Assembly (NCBI RefSeq): GCF_039613825.1
Contig: NZ_CP154826.1
Coordinates: 1,798,001 to 1,862,000, forward strand
Length of the DNA stretch: 64,000 bases
Origin: Diaminobutyricibacter sp. McL0608
GTDB lineage: Bacteria; Actinomycetota; Actinomycetes; Actinomycetales; Microbacteriaceae
Reading direction: 5' to 3'
Positions 1 to 8,516 of this stretch are shown piece by piece. Made by a program: the position numbers and the translations under genes. A model generated the notes under the pieces. That model was not told where the DNA came from. It was given only the letters and a program-made list of their open reading frames with translations, and made no database searches. Within the stretch, counting starts at the first letter, position 1. Every line of letters begins with the position of its first letter.

Positions 1-65
1 AATGGCAGGCCTATCGTGCACAGGTCACCCCGTACGAGCTGCAGACGAACCTCGAAATCCTCTAG
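1..65 (+). CDS. C-terminus of a glutamine synthetase-like protein (partial)
   Basis: Only the last 20 codons are inside the window. The frame starting at base 3 reads from WQAYRAQVTPYEL to LEIL and stops at TAG 63-65. A short tail ending in a leucine-rich residue run after a 'YR..V..YEL' motif resembles the end of type I glutamine synthetases. In many actinobacteria glnA2 lies immediately upstream of glnE in this orientation, so glnA2 is the likely identity. The gap to glnE is 27 bases, suggesting co-transcription. The identity rests mainly on gene order because too little protein is visible. Confidence 0.6.
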   Translation, partial: WQAYRAQVTPYELQTNLEIL

Positions 66-92
66 GCGCGACCCTCACCGGCAGTCCTTTCG

Positions 93-3000
93 ATGACGCG
101 CGAGCAGCTCACCCTGACGGCCCTGGCGCGAGCCGGGTTCGTCGACCTCGGCAAGGCGGGGGAGCGTCTCGAGGAGCTGTCCGATCTGTCGGCACTTCCC
201 GCAGAGACCCTGCTGGGAAGTTTCGCGGTGTCCGCTGAACCCGATTCCGCGCTGACTGAGGCCCTCACGCTTCTCCGACGGGTGCCCGACCGGGTGAGGC
301 CGTTCTTCGAGCGGGCGGTTGACGCACAGCGCATCCTGCGGGTCATCGGTGCATCCTCGGGTCTCGCCGAGTTCTTCGTCAGGCAGCCGGCCGAGCTGGC
401 CTGTCTTGCAAGGCCGGTCGAGACGCTGCCGACGGCTGACGAGCTCCGGGCTGATCTCCTCGACGCTGTCGGCGCGACGGATGGACTCGCTGAACTCGTC
501 GACGAAGAGGCGTGGACGAGACTGCGCGTGCGCTACCGGCGCCGACTCGCAGAGATCGCAAGCTACGACCTCGAACAGTCGGACCCGGTCGATGGGCTGG
601 ACGCGGTCGCAGAGACGCTGTCCGACCTCGCTGCGGCCGCCATCGAAGCATCGCTCGCCGTCGCCCGCCGTATGACGAGCGGGTCGGGACCGGGCCGTTT
701 CCCCGAAGCCGAGGTGCGCGCCACCCGATTCGCCGTCATCGGGATGGGCAAGGCGGGCGCACGCGAACTCAACTACGTCAGTGACGTCGACGTGATCTTC
801 GTCGCCGAGGGCGATGAGGCTGCGGGCGTGTCGTCAGGTCGAGCGGTCGATATCGCCACCCGTCTTGCCGTCGTGATGATGCGCGGCATCGATGCGCCGG
901 CACTCGAGCCGGGGCTCTGGGAGGTCGATCCCAACCTTCGGCCGGAGGGCAAGGACGGCGCACTCGTGCGCACGTTGGAGTCGCACATCGCCTACTACGA
1001 CCGCTGGGCGAAGGGCTGGGAGTTCCAGGCGCTCCTGAAGGCACGTCCGCTGGCCGGCGACCCCGGTCTCGGTGCGCGCTACATCGAGGCCCTCGCTCCC
1101 AAAGTCTGGGCGAGCGCATCCCGGGAGAACTTCGTCGAATCCGTGCAGCGGATGCGCGAACGCGTCACAGACAACATTCCGGACGACGAGGTGGAGTATC
1201 AGCTCAAACTCGGCCCAGGGGGCTTGCGCGACATCGAGTTCACCGTGCAGCTCCTCCAGCTGGTGCACGGCCAGCTCGACGACCGCGTCCGGCAGGCGGG
1301 CACCCTTCCAGCCCTTTCGGCACTGGCCGCCCAGGGGTACATCGGCCGGGGTGAGTCCGCCGACTTCTCACGCGACTACCGGACACTCCGGCTCATGGAG
1401 CACCGGCTGCAGCTTCGGTACCTGCGGCGCACCCACCTCATGCCGCGCGACGAAGGCGATGTGCGGGTACTGGCCCGCGCGACAGGACTCGCCTCCGGGG
1501 CCGTAGAGCTTGAGGATCGCTGGCTCGCGATCAAGCACCGCGTCCGCGGCCTGCACGAGCGCCTGTTCTACCGACCGCTTCTGAGCGCGGTCGCCGCTCT
1601 TCCGAACGAGGGACTCAACCTCACGAGCGCGCAGGCCGAGGCGCGACTGGCAGCGATCGGTTTCCGCGACCCACGCGGCGCCCTGGTCCACATCGGTGCG
1701 CTGACCGGCGGTGTATCCCGCCGGGCCGCCATCCAGCGCACCCTGATCCCGGTGATGCTTCAATGGTTCGCCGACGGCGCCGATCCTGACTACGGCCTTC
1801 TGACCTTCCGGCGCCTCAGTGAAGACCTCGGTTCCACCCACTGGTTCCTTCGGATGCTGCGGGATGCTTCCGGTGCGGCCCAACGTCTCACGCGCGTACT
1901 GTCGGGCTCCCGGTTCGCCGGGGAGTTGCTCGGCGGCATCCCCGAGTCGGTGGCCTGGCTGGAGTCGGAAGAGGAGCTTCGGCCCCGGCCGGCTGCACTG
2001 CTGCACGAGGAGACCCGCGCCATCCTGGCACGTCATTCCTCCGCGGAAGCCGCGGCCGCAGCGTTGAGGGCGGCGCGCAGACGTGAAGTCCTGCGTCTGG
2101 CGTTCTCCGCCATTCTGGGTTTCTGCACTGTCGACGAACTCGCATTGGGCCTGACGGACGTTACCGAGAACGTCATCTCCGGCGTTCTGGAGGCGATCCG
2201 ACAGGAACGCGCTGACGGCCGCAGCATCGAATTCGCGGTGATCGGGATGGGCCGTTTCGGCGGACGCGAGCTCGGGTTCGGCTCGGACGCCGACGTCATG
2301 TACGTCTTCCGTGCGGGCGAGTCCGACCTCGACGCAGCCCACACCACGGCGAAAGCCATCGTGAGCGAACTCGGTCGTCTCACCGAGGACAACCGTCTGC
2401 CCCTCGATCTAGATATCGGGCTGCGCCCGGAGGGCAAGAACGGGCCTTCCGTGCGCTCGCTCGACTCCTATCGGGCCTACTACGAGCGCTGGTCGCTCAC
2501 CTGGGAGGCGCAGGCGCTCCTGCGTGCCCGTGGCGTGGCAGGCGACACAGCATTGCTCGACGATTTCACGACGCTCGCCGACGAGGTGCGCTACCCCGCT
2601 GAGATCAGCGAGCAGGCCGTCCGCGAGGTCCGCCGCATCAAGGCACGGGTCGAGAACGAACGGCTGCCGCAGGGGGCCGACCCAACACGTCATCTCAAAC
2701 TCGGACGAGGGTCCCTGAGCGATGTCGAATGGTTCGTGCAGCTCATCCAGCTCGAGCACGCGGCCGGATTCCCGGCATTGCGCACCACTTCGACGCTCGA
2801 AGCGCTGGCTGTCGCGGCCCACGCCGAGCTCGTGTCGGAGCCGGATGCGGGTCGCCTGCGAGAGGCGTGGATCTTCGCGTCGCGTGCGCGATCAGCGATG
2901 ACGTTGTGGTCGAACAAGACGGCAGACGTGCTCCCCGTCGACCGTGTGCAACTCGACGGTGTCGCGCGCCTTCTCGAGTATCCGCCCGGCTCGGCCAGCG

Positions 3001-3101
3001 CACTCGAACAGGACTACCTCGCCGTGACGCGACGGGCGCGGGCCGTCTTCGAGCGGTCGTTCTACGGCAAGGTGGAGCGGCCCACACCATCCACCGCTTG
3101 A
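93..3101 (+). CDS. glnE: Bifunctional glutamine synthetase adenylyltransferase/deadenylyltransferase GlnE
   Basis: GlnE attaches AMP to a conserved tyrosine of glutamine synthetase to silence it, and removes AMP when nitrogen becomes scarce. The 1002-residue protein has the expected two nucleotidyltransferase-like halves. The N-terminal adenylyl-removase domain carries GMGKAGARELNYVSDVDVIF near residues 217-236. The C-terminal adenylyltransferase domain carries GMGRFGGRELGFGSDADVMY near residue 718, with both metal-binding D-x-D pairs intact. Length is normal for actinobacterial GlnE. The ATG at 93 has no strong Shine-Dalgarno but lies 27 nt after the preceding stop, so translation may be coupled. 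Its target GlnA is encoded at 8517-9941. Confidence 0.96.
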   Translation: MTREQLTLTALARAGFVDLGKAGERLEELSDLSALPAETLLGSFAVSAEPDSALTEALTLLRRVPDRVRPFFERAVDAQRILRVIGASSGLAEFFVRQPAELACLARPVETLPTADELRADLLDAVGATDGLAELVDEEAWTRLRVRYRRRLAEIASYDLEQSDPVDGLDAVAETLSDLAAAAIEASLAVARRMTSGSGPGRFPEAEVRATRFAVIGMGKAGARELNYVSDVDVIFVAEGDEAAGVSSGRAVDIATRLAVVMMRGIDAPALEPGLWEVDPNLRPEGKDGALVRTLESHIAYYDRWAKGWEFQALLKARPLAGDPGLGARYIEALAPKVWASASRENFVESVQRMRERVTDNIPDDEVEYQLKLGPGGLRDIEFTVQLLQLVHGQLDDRVRQAGTLPALSALAAQGYIGRGESADFSRDYRTLRLMEHRLQLRYLRRTHLMPRDEGDVRVLARATGLASGAVELEDRWLAIKHRVRGLHERLFYRPLLSAVAALPNEGLNLTSAQAEARLAAIGFRDPRGALVHIGALTGGVSRRAAIQRTLIPVMLQWFADGADPDYGLLTFRRLSEDLGSTHWFLRMLRDASGAAQRLTRVLSGSRFAGELLGGIPESVAWLESEEELRPRPAALLHEETRAILARHSSAEAAAAALRAARRREVLRLAFSAILGFCTVDELALGLTDVTENVISGVLEAIRQERADGRSIEFAVIGMGRFGGRELGFGSDADVMYVFRAGESDLDAAHTTAKAIVSELGRLTEDNRLPLDLDIGLRPEGKNGPSVRSLDSYRAYYERWSLTWEAQALLRARGVAGDTALLDDFTTLADEVRYPAEISEQAVREVRRIKARVENERLPQGADPTRHLKLGRGSLSDVEWFVQLIQLEHAAGFPALRTTSTLEALAVAAHAELVSEPDAGRLREAWIFASRARSAMTLWSNKTADVLPVDRVQLDGVARLLEYPPGSASALEQDYLAVTRRARAVFERSFYGKVERPTPSTA

Positions 3102-3531
3102 CGCCGAGATGAACCCGATGTGTCGGCCATGTAAATTCTGGCCGGGCATCGATCGCGATCAAGAGCGCGAAGCTGAGCGTATCCGAAGGAGACTGCCGCG
3201 GCCGTCTCGTGTAACCCAGTGCCCGTGTGAACAGCCCGGTGAAACAGCATCACCGTCGCGTCAAAACCTCTCCTGAACAGGCGATACCTCGGCCACTCGC
3301 CCGATCGGGAGGTGGCAGCCGAGCGTTCACGCGGATGTCCTCACTCCGGCGGACAGACAGTCGGCTACACCCGGCCGGCGGTTCGACGATCTCGCCCGAG
3401 CCGGACCGATCGCGATGATCGCGAAGGGGTTGAAGGTCGACCTCAGCGACACCCATACTGGGGGCACCGATTCCCAACGAGTCCTCAATGATGTGGATGC
3501 CACCCCCGATTCTGCGAAAGCAGGTGCGGCC
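3102..3531. other. Gap between glnE and the polysaccharide cluster
   Basis: No convincing gene is visible. An imperfect 20-bp palindrome (GAGAC...GTCTC, one mismatched pair) lies at 3189-3208, with no T-run that would make it a clear terminator. A promoter-like pair lies at 3430-3459. The synthase frame stays open back to an ATG at 3415, but I treat 3415-3531 as 5' leader because the promoter falls inside it. Confidence 0.5.
3430..3459 (+). promoter_or_regulatory. Sigma-70-like promoter for the GT2-GH26-ugd cluster
   Basis: TTGAAG at 3430-3435 and CATACT at 3454-3459 are separated by 18 nt, a good housekeeping-sigma arrangement. Transcription would begin near 3466, downstream of the ATG at 3415. 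That makes GTG 3532 the better start for the synthase. Predicted by inspection only. Confidence 0.45.
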
Positions 3532-5061
3532 GTGTTCATCTTTCTACTCCAGATTCGCCACATGCTCGGCGGTAATCCCGAGCTCTACCTCTTCGCGGTG
3601 TACTCCGCGTTCATCTGGTTCCTGTGGCTCCTGAAGGTCGTCCTCTCGAGTCGCTACCGGCCGTATCTCGACGACTTCGCCGTCACGACGAGCGTGGTCG
3701 TGCCCGTCGTCGACGAGCCCCTGGACCTCTTCAGAGACGTGCTCGGCCGCATGGTCGAGCAGCGTCCCGGAGAGATCATCGTGGTCATCAACGGCGCCCC
3801 CAACCCCGGACTCGTCGAGGTGTGCGGCGAATTCGCGCCCCTCGTGCGCTGGGTCCACACCCCCATCCCGGGCAAGCGCAACGCCGTGATGATCGGCACG
3901 AAGCTCTCCACGGGTGAGATCACTGTGCTCGTCGACTCCGACACCGTGTGGACCACGGGAACCCTCCGGGAGCTGGTGAAGCCGTTCGCGGATTCGCGCG
4001 TCGGCGGTGTGACAACCAAACAGCGCATCCTCGAACCGGCCCGCAGCCTCATCACTCGCTGGGCCGACTGGCTCGAGAATTCGCGTGCTCTCTATTCGAT
4101 GCCGGCACAGAGCGTCCTCGGACAGGTCGGATGCCTTCCAGGGCGCACGATCGCGTTCCGCCGCTCGATCATGATGCGCGTCATGGAGAAGTTCATGAAT
4201 GAGAGGTTCCTCGGTGTCTTCCTCGAGGTCTCAGACGACCGGACCCTCACCAACCTCACGCTCAAGGAGGGCTACCGCACCGTGTACCAGCACACAAGTC
4301 TCGTCTACACGGATGCCCCGCTCAAGGTGAAGAAGCTCTTCAAGCAGCAACTTCGCTGGGCGCGCGGAAGTCAGTACAACACGCTGCGCATGCTTCCGTG
4401 GATGCTCAGTCATGCGCCGGTGCTCGCGTTCTTCTTCCTGACCGACATCATCCTCCCGTTCCTTCTCGCCGGGGTAATGGGCGGTTGGATCTATCGATCG
4501 CTGACGGGCCAGGGCTACAACTTCTACGAGGGCTTCCTCGCCACTTACGGCGTACAGGCAGGCGTCCTGACCGTCGTGGCCCTGATGATCGCTTCGTCGG
4601 TGATCAGCATGTCAATCCGCCAGATCAGGCACCTGTCCGAGAAGCCTACGGACTTCTTTCGGCTGCCGTTCTTCATCATCATTTCGACGTTCTTCCTGAT
4701 GCCCATCCGCCTCCTCGGGTTCTTTCGAATGGCCCACGCCAGTGGGTGGGGTACCCGGGCCGGCGCATACGCGGGCGGGTCCTCCGAGACGACCCTCGGT
4801 CCGCTCGACGTCGGCGAGATGAGTGCGGCGCCGAGTTTCGGTGCCGAGGACCCCGAGCGTCCGCTGGACCGCTCGCCGGGGGACGGTTCCATCCTGGTTC
4901 GTACCGCCGCCCTACCTGTCGTCGCGGCTCCGACGGCCAGGAATGTCACCCACACCGCCCGGCGGGTCCGGAGGACGCGCCCTCACTTCAACCCGCTGGC
5001 CCTCATCCCGTACCTCATCGGTATCGCGATTCTGGCCTTGGAGGCGATGATCCTTGTCTGA
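3532..5061 (+). CDS. Membrane glycosyltransferase family 2 (hyaluronan/cellulose synthase-like)
   Basis: Likely processive beta-glycosyltransferase that polymerises and extrudes a polysaccharide across the membrane. One transmembrane segment precedes the GT-A domain. That domain shows VVVPVVDEP, the metal-binding VDSDTVW near residue 133, SDDRTLTN, and QQLRW near residue 272, the hallmark Q-x-x-R-W of processive synthases. At least three hydrophobic segments follow, then a disordered acidic stretch and a last C-terminal membrane helix. GTG 3532 is chosen over ATG 3415 because a promoter lies between them and AGG is placed 7 nt upstream. The downstream GH26-like hydrolase overlaps by 8 nt and UDP-glucose dehydrogenase follows, suggesting a glucuronate-containing product. 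The polymer itself cannot be told from sequence. Confidence 0.85.
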   Translation: MFIFLLQIRHMLGGNPELYLFAVYSAFIWFLWLLKVVLSSRYRPYLDDFAVTTSVVVPVVDEPLDLFRDVLGRMVEQRPGEIIVVINGAPNPGLVEVCGEFAPLVRWVHTPIPGKRNAVMIGTKLSTGEITVLVDSDTVWTTGTLRELVKPFADSRVGGVTTKQRILEPARSLITRWADWLENSRALYSMPAQSVLGQVGCLPGRTIAFRRSIMMRVMEKFMNERFLGVFLEVSDDRTLTNLTLKEGYRTVYQHTSLVYTDAPLKVKKLFKQQLRWARGSQYNTLRMLPWMLSHAPVLAFFFLTDIILPFLLAGVMGGWIYRSLTGQGYNFYEGFLATYGVQAGVLTVVALMIASSVISMSIRQIRHLSEKPTDFFRLPFFIIISTFFLMPIRLLGFFRMAHASGWGTRAGAYAGGSSETTLGPLDVGEMSAAPSFGAEDPERPLDRSPGDGSILVRTAALPVVAAPTARNVTHTARRVRRTRPHFNPLALIPYLIGIAILALEAMILV

Positions 5062-6523
5062 AACCATCTGGTGGGCGCGAAGCAAGACCAACGCCCGTGT
5101 GACGACCGCCGCTCTGACCGTCCTCGCCCTGGTCCTGGCCTCTATCTCCTATTTCGTCTGGGCGTCTCCGTCGAGCCCGGTTCACCGGGCGGCGGTGACG
5201 GGCGCAAGCGCCATCAACCCGCTGAGCGCAGAGAACGAAGACCTCAGGAAGAAGCTGACTGTCGCGAACGTGACCATCTACGAGCAGTCCAAGAAGCTTG
5301 AGAAGGTGACCGCGGCATCCGTCGCCGCACAAGCGGCGAATGCGAAGAAGCTCGCCGTCGCCCAGCAGAAGATGATCGCCGCCGAGCAGGCGCTCGCGCG
5401 TTCGCAGTCGCACTCCTCCACGGGCGGCGCGGACCAGGCAGCCGGGAGCGGGGCCGGTCATTCAGGCAGCACGGGAGCATCGGGGGAATCCGGCACGACT
5501 GTCGCGGCGATCACCGCACCGAGCCGCGCGCAGCTCCTCGCACCGGCGAAACGCTACTTCGGCATGTACACCGAGCAGGCGCCGTTCAACTGGGCGACCT
5601 TCGACTCGACCAGCGCGAAGATCGGCGTGCAACCGAACCTCGTCGGCTACTTCAGCGGCTGGGATGAGAACTACCGCGCCAACGCCGTCACTCGCGCCTG
5701 GGCCCAGGGCCGATTGCCGATGATGACGTGGGAGTCCCGGCCGATCTCCGCGGGAAACAACTCGAACTCCGCGCCGGACTATTCGCTTCCAAAGATCATC
5801 GGCGACCCCGCCAAAGGGATCCCGGGTACGTTCGACACGTATCTCCACCAGTACGCCAAAGCAATCGTGGCTACCGGCTTGCCGCTGGCGATCAGGCTCG
5901 ACCATGAGATGAACGGCACCTGGTATCCGTGGTCGGAGCTGAACGGCTCGAACAAGGCGATCAACGGAAACCGTGTCGGTGACTACGTGAAGATGTGGCG
6001 GCATGTGCACGACATCTTCCAGCAGGAGGGTGCCAACGCGCTCGTGATCTGGGTATGGGCACCGAACATCGTCAATAACCTGCAGCCCAGCTCGCACGCC
6101 AGCCAGCAGTATCTCGCGAGCCTGTACCCAGGCGACGCCTACGTCGACTGGGTGGGCCTGTCCGGCTACTTGCGCCCGCCGTATCGCGCGGGCAACAACT
6201 TCACTTTCGGCTACACGTTCGACACGAGCCTCGGTCAGCTGAGGGCGCTCACGAAGAAGCCGATCATCCTCGCCGAGGTCGGCGCCTCGGAGACCGACGG
6301 ACACAAACCGACCTGGGTGAAGAGCTTCTTCGACGGCTTCGCCGACCCGAAGAACTCGGACGTCATCGGGTTCTCGTGGTTCAACCTGGCCATCACCAGC
6401 TACGTCGGGGGCGAGAGATCGACCAACGACTGGCGGATCGATTCACGATCCGATTCCCTGCAGGCATTCATCACCGGCCTGACTCGGCCCGAAGACGATT
6501 TCACACTCATACCAGCTCGGTAG
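5054..6523 (+). CDS. Membrane-anchored GH26-like glycoside hydrolase
   Basis: 489 residues beginning with TTG, overlapping the end of the synthase gene. A basic N-terminus and one hydrophobic helix (about 17-37) form a signal anchor. A coiled-coil (about 58-110) and a Gly/Ser linker follow, so the enzyme probably sits outside on a stalk. The catalytic domain (about 165-475) has RLDHEMNGTWYPW near residue 280, whose Glu fits the GH26 acid/base, and ILAEVG near residue 406, whose Glu fits the nucleophile. GH26 enzymes cleave beta-mannan and related beta-glucans. Next to a synthase it more likely trims, releases or edits the exported polymer, as BcsZ-type hydrolases do in cellulose clusters. Substrate is not determinable here. 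Confidence 0.8.
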   Translation: MSETIWWARSKTNARVTTAALTVLALVLASISYFVWASPSSPVHRAAVTGASAINPLSAENEDLRKKLTVANVTIYEQSKKLEKVTAASVAAQAANAKKLAVAQQKMIAAEQALARSQSHSSTGGADQAAGSGAGHSGSTGASGESGTTVAAITAPSRAQLLAPAKRYFGMYTEQAPFNWATFDSTSAKIGVQPNLVGYFSGWDENYRANAVTRAWAQGRLPMMTWESRPISAGNNSNSAPDYSLPKIIGDPAKGIPGTFDTYLHQYAKAIVATGLPLAIRLDHEMNGTWYPWSELNGSNKAINGNRVGDYVKMWRHVHDIFQQEGANALVIWVWAPNIVNNLQPSSHASQQYLASLYPGDAYVDWVGLSGYLRPPYRAGNNFTFGYTFDTSLGQLRALTKKPIILAEVGASETDGHKPTWVKSFFDGFADPKNSDVIGFSWFNLAITSYVGGERSTNDWRIDSRSDSLQAFITGLTRPEDDFTLIPAR

Positions 6524-6546
6524 GACCCGCGAAGGAGGAAAGCGAC

Positions 6547-7974
6547 ATGAGCATGACAGCAAAACGCGAGCGAACGGTCGGAGGACCAGTGGTCCCGCAG
6601 CCTCGGATCAGCGTGATCGGCACCGGCTACCTCGGCGCGACGCACGCGGCGGCAATGGCCGAACTCGGCTTCGACGTGGCCGGCGTCGACTCCGACCACC
6701 AGAAGGTCGACGCGCTCCAGCGGGGTCGCCTTCCGTTCTACGAGCCTGGTCTTCCCGAGCTCATCGCCAAGCATGTCCGCAGTGGCCGGCTGCGGTTCAC
6801 CGCGGACCTTGCCGAAGCGGTCGCCCTCGCCGACGTGCATTTCATCTGCGTCGGAACGCCGCAACTCTCGACCAGCTTCGGCGCGAACCTCGGCTACGTC
6901 GAAAGCGCCGTGCGCGCTGTTGCTGCGAGCCTGACTCACGATGGTCTCATCGTCGGCAAATCGACGGTGCCGGTGGGAACTGCCGCACGGCTGAGGGAGG
7001 TAATGGCGGATGCGCTTCCCGAGGGAATTCGTGCAGAACTCGTCTGGAACCCGGAATTCCTTCGCGAGGGCAAGGCGGTCGAGGACACCCTCTCACCCGA
7101 TCGCCTGGTCTTCGGCGGCACGGGAGTGGAATCCGAAGCAGAACTCCGGACGATCTACGCGCGGCCGATCGCTGACGGAACTCCTGTGCTCGTCGTCGAC
7201 CTCGCGACCGCCGAACTCGTCAAGGTGAGCGCCAACGCGTTCCTGGCGACGAAGATCTCGTTCATCAACGCGATCTCCGAAGTGTGCGACGCGGCCGGTG
7301 CCGATGTCGGTCAGCTGGCGGATGCGCTGGGCCACGATCGCCGAATCGGCAGGCAGTTCCTGAACGCCGGTCTCGGCTTCGGAGGCGGCTGCCTGCCGAA
7401 GGATATCCGCGCTCTCATGCATCGCTCAGCCGAGCTCGGCGCGCACTCGGCCGGTCGTCTGCTGCAACAGGTGGACGAGATCAACATGGGCCAGCGTCAG
7501 CGGGTGATCGACCAGACCTTGGCGGCGTGCGGCGGCTCGGTCCTGAATCGCCGGGTCGGCATCCTCGGTGCTGCCTTCAAACCGTTCACCGATGATGTGC
7601 GGGATTCGCCCGCGCTCAACGTCGCCGCTGCGCTGCACCTGCGCGGGGCACAGGCCGTCGTCTTCGATCCGCAGGCGGGAGCCACCGCGCGACGGATGTT
7701 CCCGACGCTCGGGTACGCCCAGTCCACCGAGGAGGCCGTAAGCGGAGCGGATGTGGTGCTCGTTCTCACGGAGTGGCCCGAGTTCACCTCTGCGAACGCC
7801 GTCAAGCTGGGAGCACTGGTCACCTCGCGGGTAGTCATCGACGCCCGGAACTGCCTGGACGCCGAAGCGTGGAGTGCTGCAGGATGGACGGTCTACACGA
7901 TGGGCCGCCTTCCTGTCGGTCCAGGCGACGGCGCGGTCGTGCCGCTCGCTGAACTCGTGGGAGTGATGCACTGA
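6547..7974 (+). CDS. ugd: UDP-glucose 6-dehydrogenase (UDP-glucose/GDP-mannose dehydrogenase family)
   Basis: Oxidises UDP-glucose to UDP-glucuronate in two NAD-dependent steps in the cytoplasm. The N-terminal Rossmann fold shows VIGTGYLGATHAAAMAELGF with the dinucleotide glycines. The catalytic cysteine lies in GFGGGCLPKD at about residue 281, and the C-terminal UDP-binding domain is complete. Length of 475 residues is slightly longer than usual because of a 20-residue leader. ATG 6547 follows AGGAGG with good spacing; ATG 6553 is possible. As third gene after a processive synthase and a hydrolase it probably supplies the activated uronic acid, as HasB does for HasA. A GDP-mannose dehydrogenase activity cannot be excluded. 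Confidence 0.88.
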   Translation: MSMTAKRERTVGGPVVPQPRISVIGTGYLGATHAAAMAELGFDVAGVDSDHQKVDALQRGRLPFYEPGLPELIAKHVRSGRLRFTADLAEAVALADVHFICVGTPQLSTSFGANLGYVESAVRAVAASLTHDGLIVGKSTVPVGTAARLREVMADALPEGIRAELVWNPEFLREGKAVEDTLSPDRLVFGGTGVESEAELRTIYARPIADGTPVLVVDLATAELVKVSANAFLATKISFINAISEVCDAAGADVGQLADALGHDRRIGRQFLNAGLGFGGGCLPKDIRALMHRSAELGAHSAGRLLQQVDEINMGQRQRVIDQTLAACGGSVLNRRVGILGAAFKPFTDDVRDSPALNVAAALHLRGAQAVVFDPQAGATARRMFPTLGYAQSTEEAVSGADVVLVLTEWPEFTSANAVKLGALVTSRVVIDARNCLDAEAWSAAGWTVYTMGRLPVGPGDGAVVPLAELVGVMH

Positions 7975-8004
7975 CGGACTGTCGCGCGGGCTGGAACCTA
8001 CGGA

Positions 8005-8010
8005 TAGAGT
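8005..8010 (+). promoter_or_regulatory. -10 element TAGAGT of a probable leaderless promoter
   Basis: TAGAGT ends 6 nt before ATG 8017, so transcription would start at or next to the start codon. The same arrangement recurs at several other genes in the window. No clear -35 element is seen. Confidence 0.4.
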
Positions 8011-8016
8011 GCGGAC

Positions 8017-8460
8017 ATGACTTACGTGATCTCGTTCGAGGGCAGACCCGACCACGATTCTCGCGTGGTGGACACCCTTCCGCCGCTCGTGATCTTCCCA
8101 GACGGGATGATCTACGACCCGCCGACCGATCTGCCAGTCGAGGACGCGGCGGAGACCCAGCCTGTCGCGTTCCGCTTGCGGGCGCTGGATCCGGATGCGG
8201 CAACCCCACCCGTCCTGCCGCTGGACAACGGCTCGTCGACCGAATGGAAGACGGCGGACGCCGGCTATACCCTCACACAGGTCGACGCGGACACGATGAC
8301 CGTCACAGTCGCAGGGAACGCTGATTACGAAGTCCTGATCACACGCACAGGGGAGTTCTACGACATCCAGTCGAACTCCGAGGAGGGCACCTTCACCGGC
8401 ACCGCCCAGAACTGGGAGGAGATCCTCGTGAACTTCCTCGGTCTTCCTCGCAAGGCCTGA
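8017..8460 (+). CDS. Hypothetical protein, 147 aa
   Basis: Not recognised. A soluble, acidic protein (pI clearly low from Asp/Glu count) with no signal peptide, membrane segment or cysteine. The N-terminal third contains VISFEGRPDHDSRVVDTLPP. The C-terminal half alternates polar and hydrophobic residues as in a beta-rich fold (TVTVAGNADYEVLITRTGEFYDI). Codon usage matches its neighbours. It has its own promoter-like -10, is followed by a strong terminator, and faces glnA tail to tail, so it is a monocistronic unit. Function unknown. Confidence 0.7.
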   Translation: MTYVISFEGRPDHDSRVVDTLPPLVIFPDGMIYDPPTDLPVEDAAETQPVAFRLRALDPDAATPPVLPLDNGSSTEWKTADAGYTLTQVDADTMTVTVAGNADYEVLITRTGEFYDIQSNSEEGTFTGTAQNWEEILVNFLGLPRKA

Positions 8461-8468
8461 CAAACGCG

Positions 8469-8500
8469 AAGCCCCGGCCAGGACATCCTGACCGGGGCTT
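8469..8500. terminator. Bidirectional intrinsic terminator
   Basis: A 15-bp stem with one mismatch (AAGCCCCGG... paired with ...CCGGGGCTT) and a 2-nt loop, flanked by AA on the left and TTTT on the right. It sits between the convergent 8017-8460 gene and glnA and can serve both strands. Confidence 0.75.
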
Positions 8501-8516
8501 TTCGCGCTACTGGTGA

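Noticed and set aside
3189-3208. 20-bp imperfect palindrome after glnE as a terminator
   Set aside because: No T-run and almost no loop; too weak to call.
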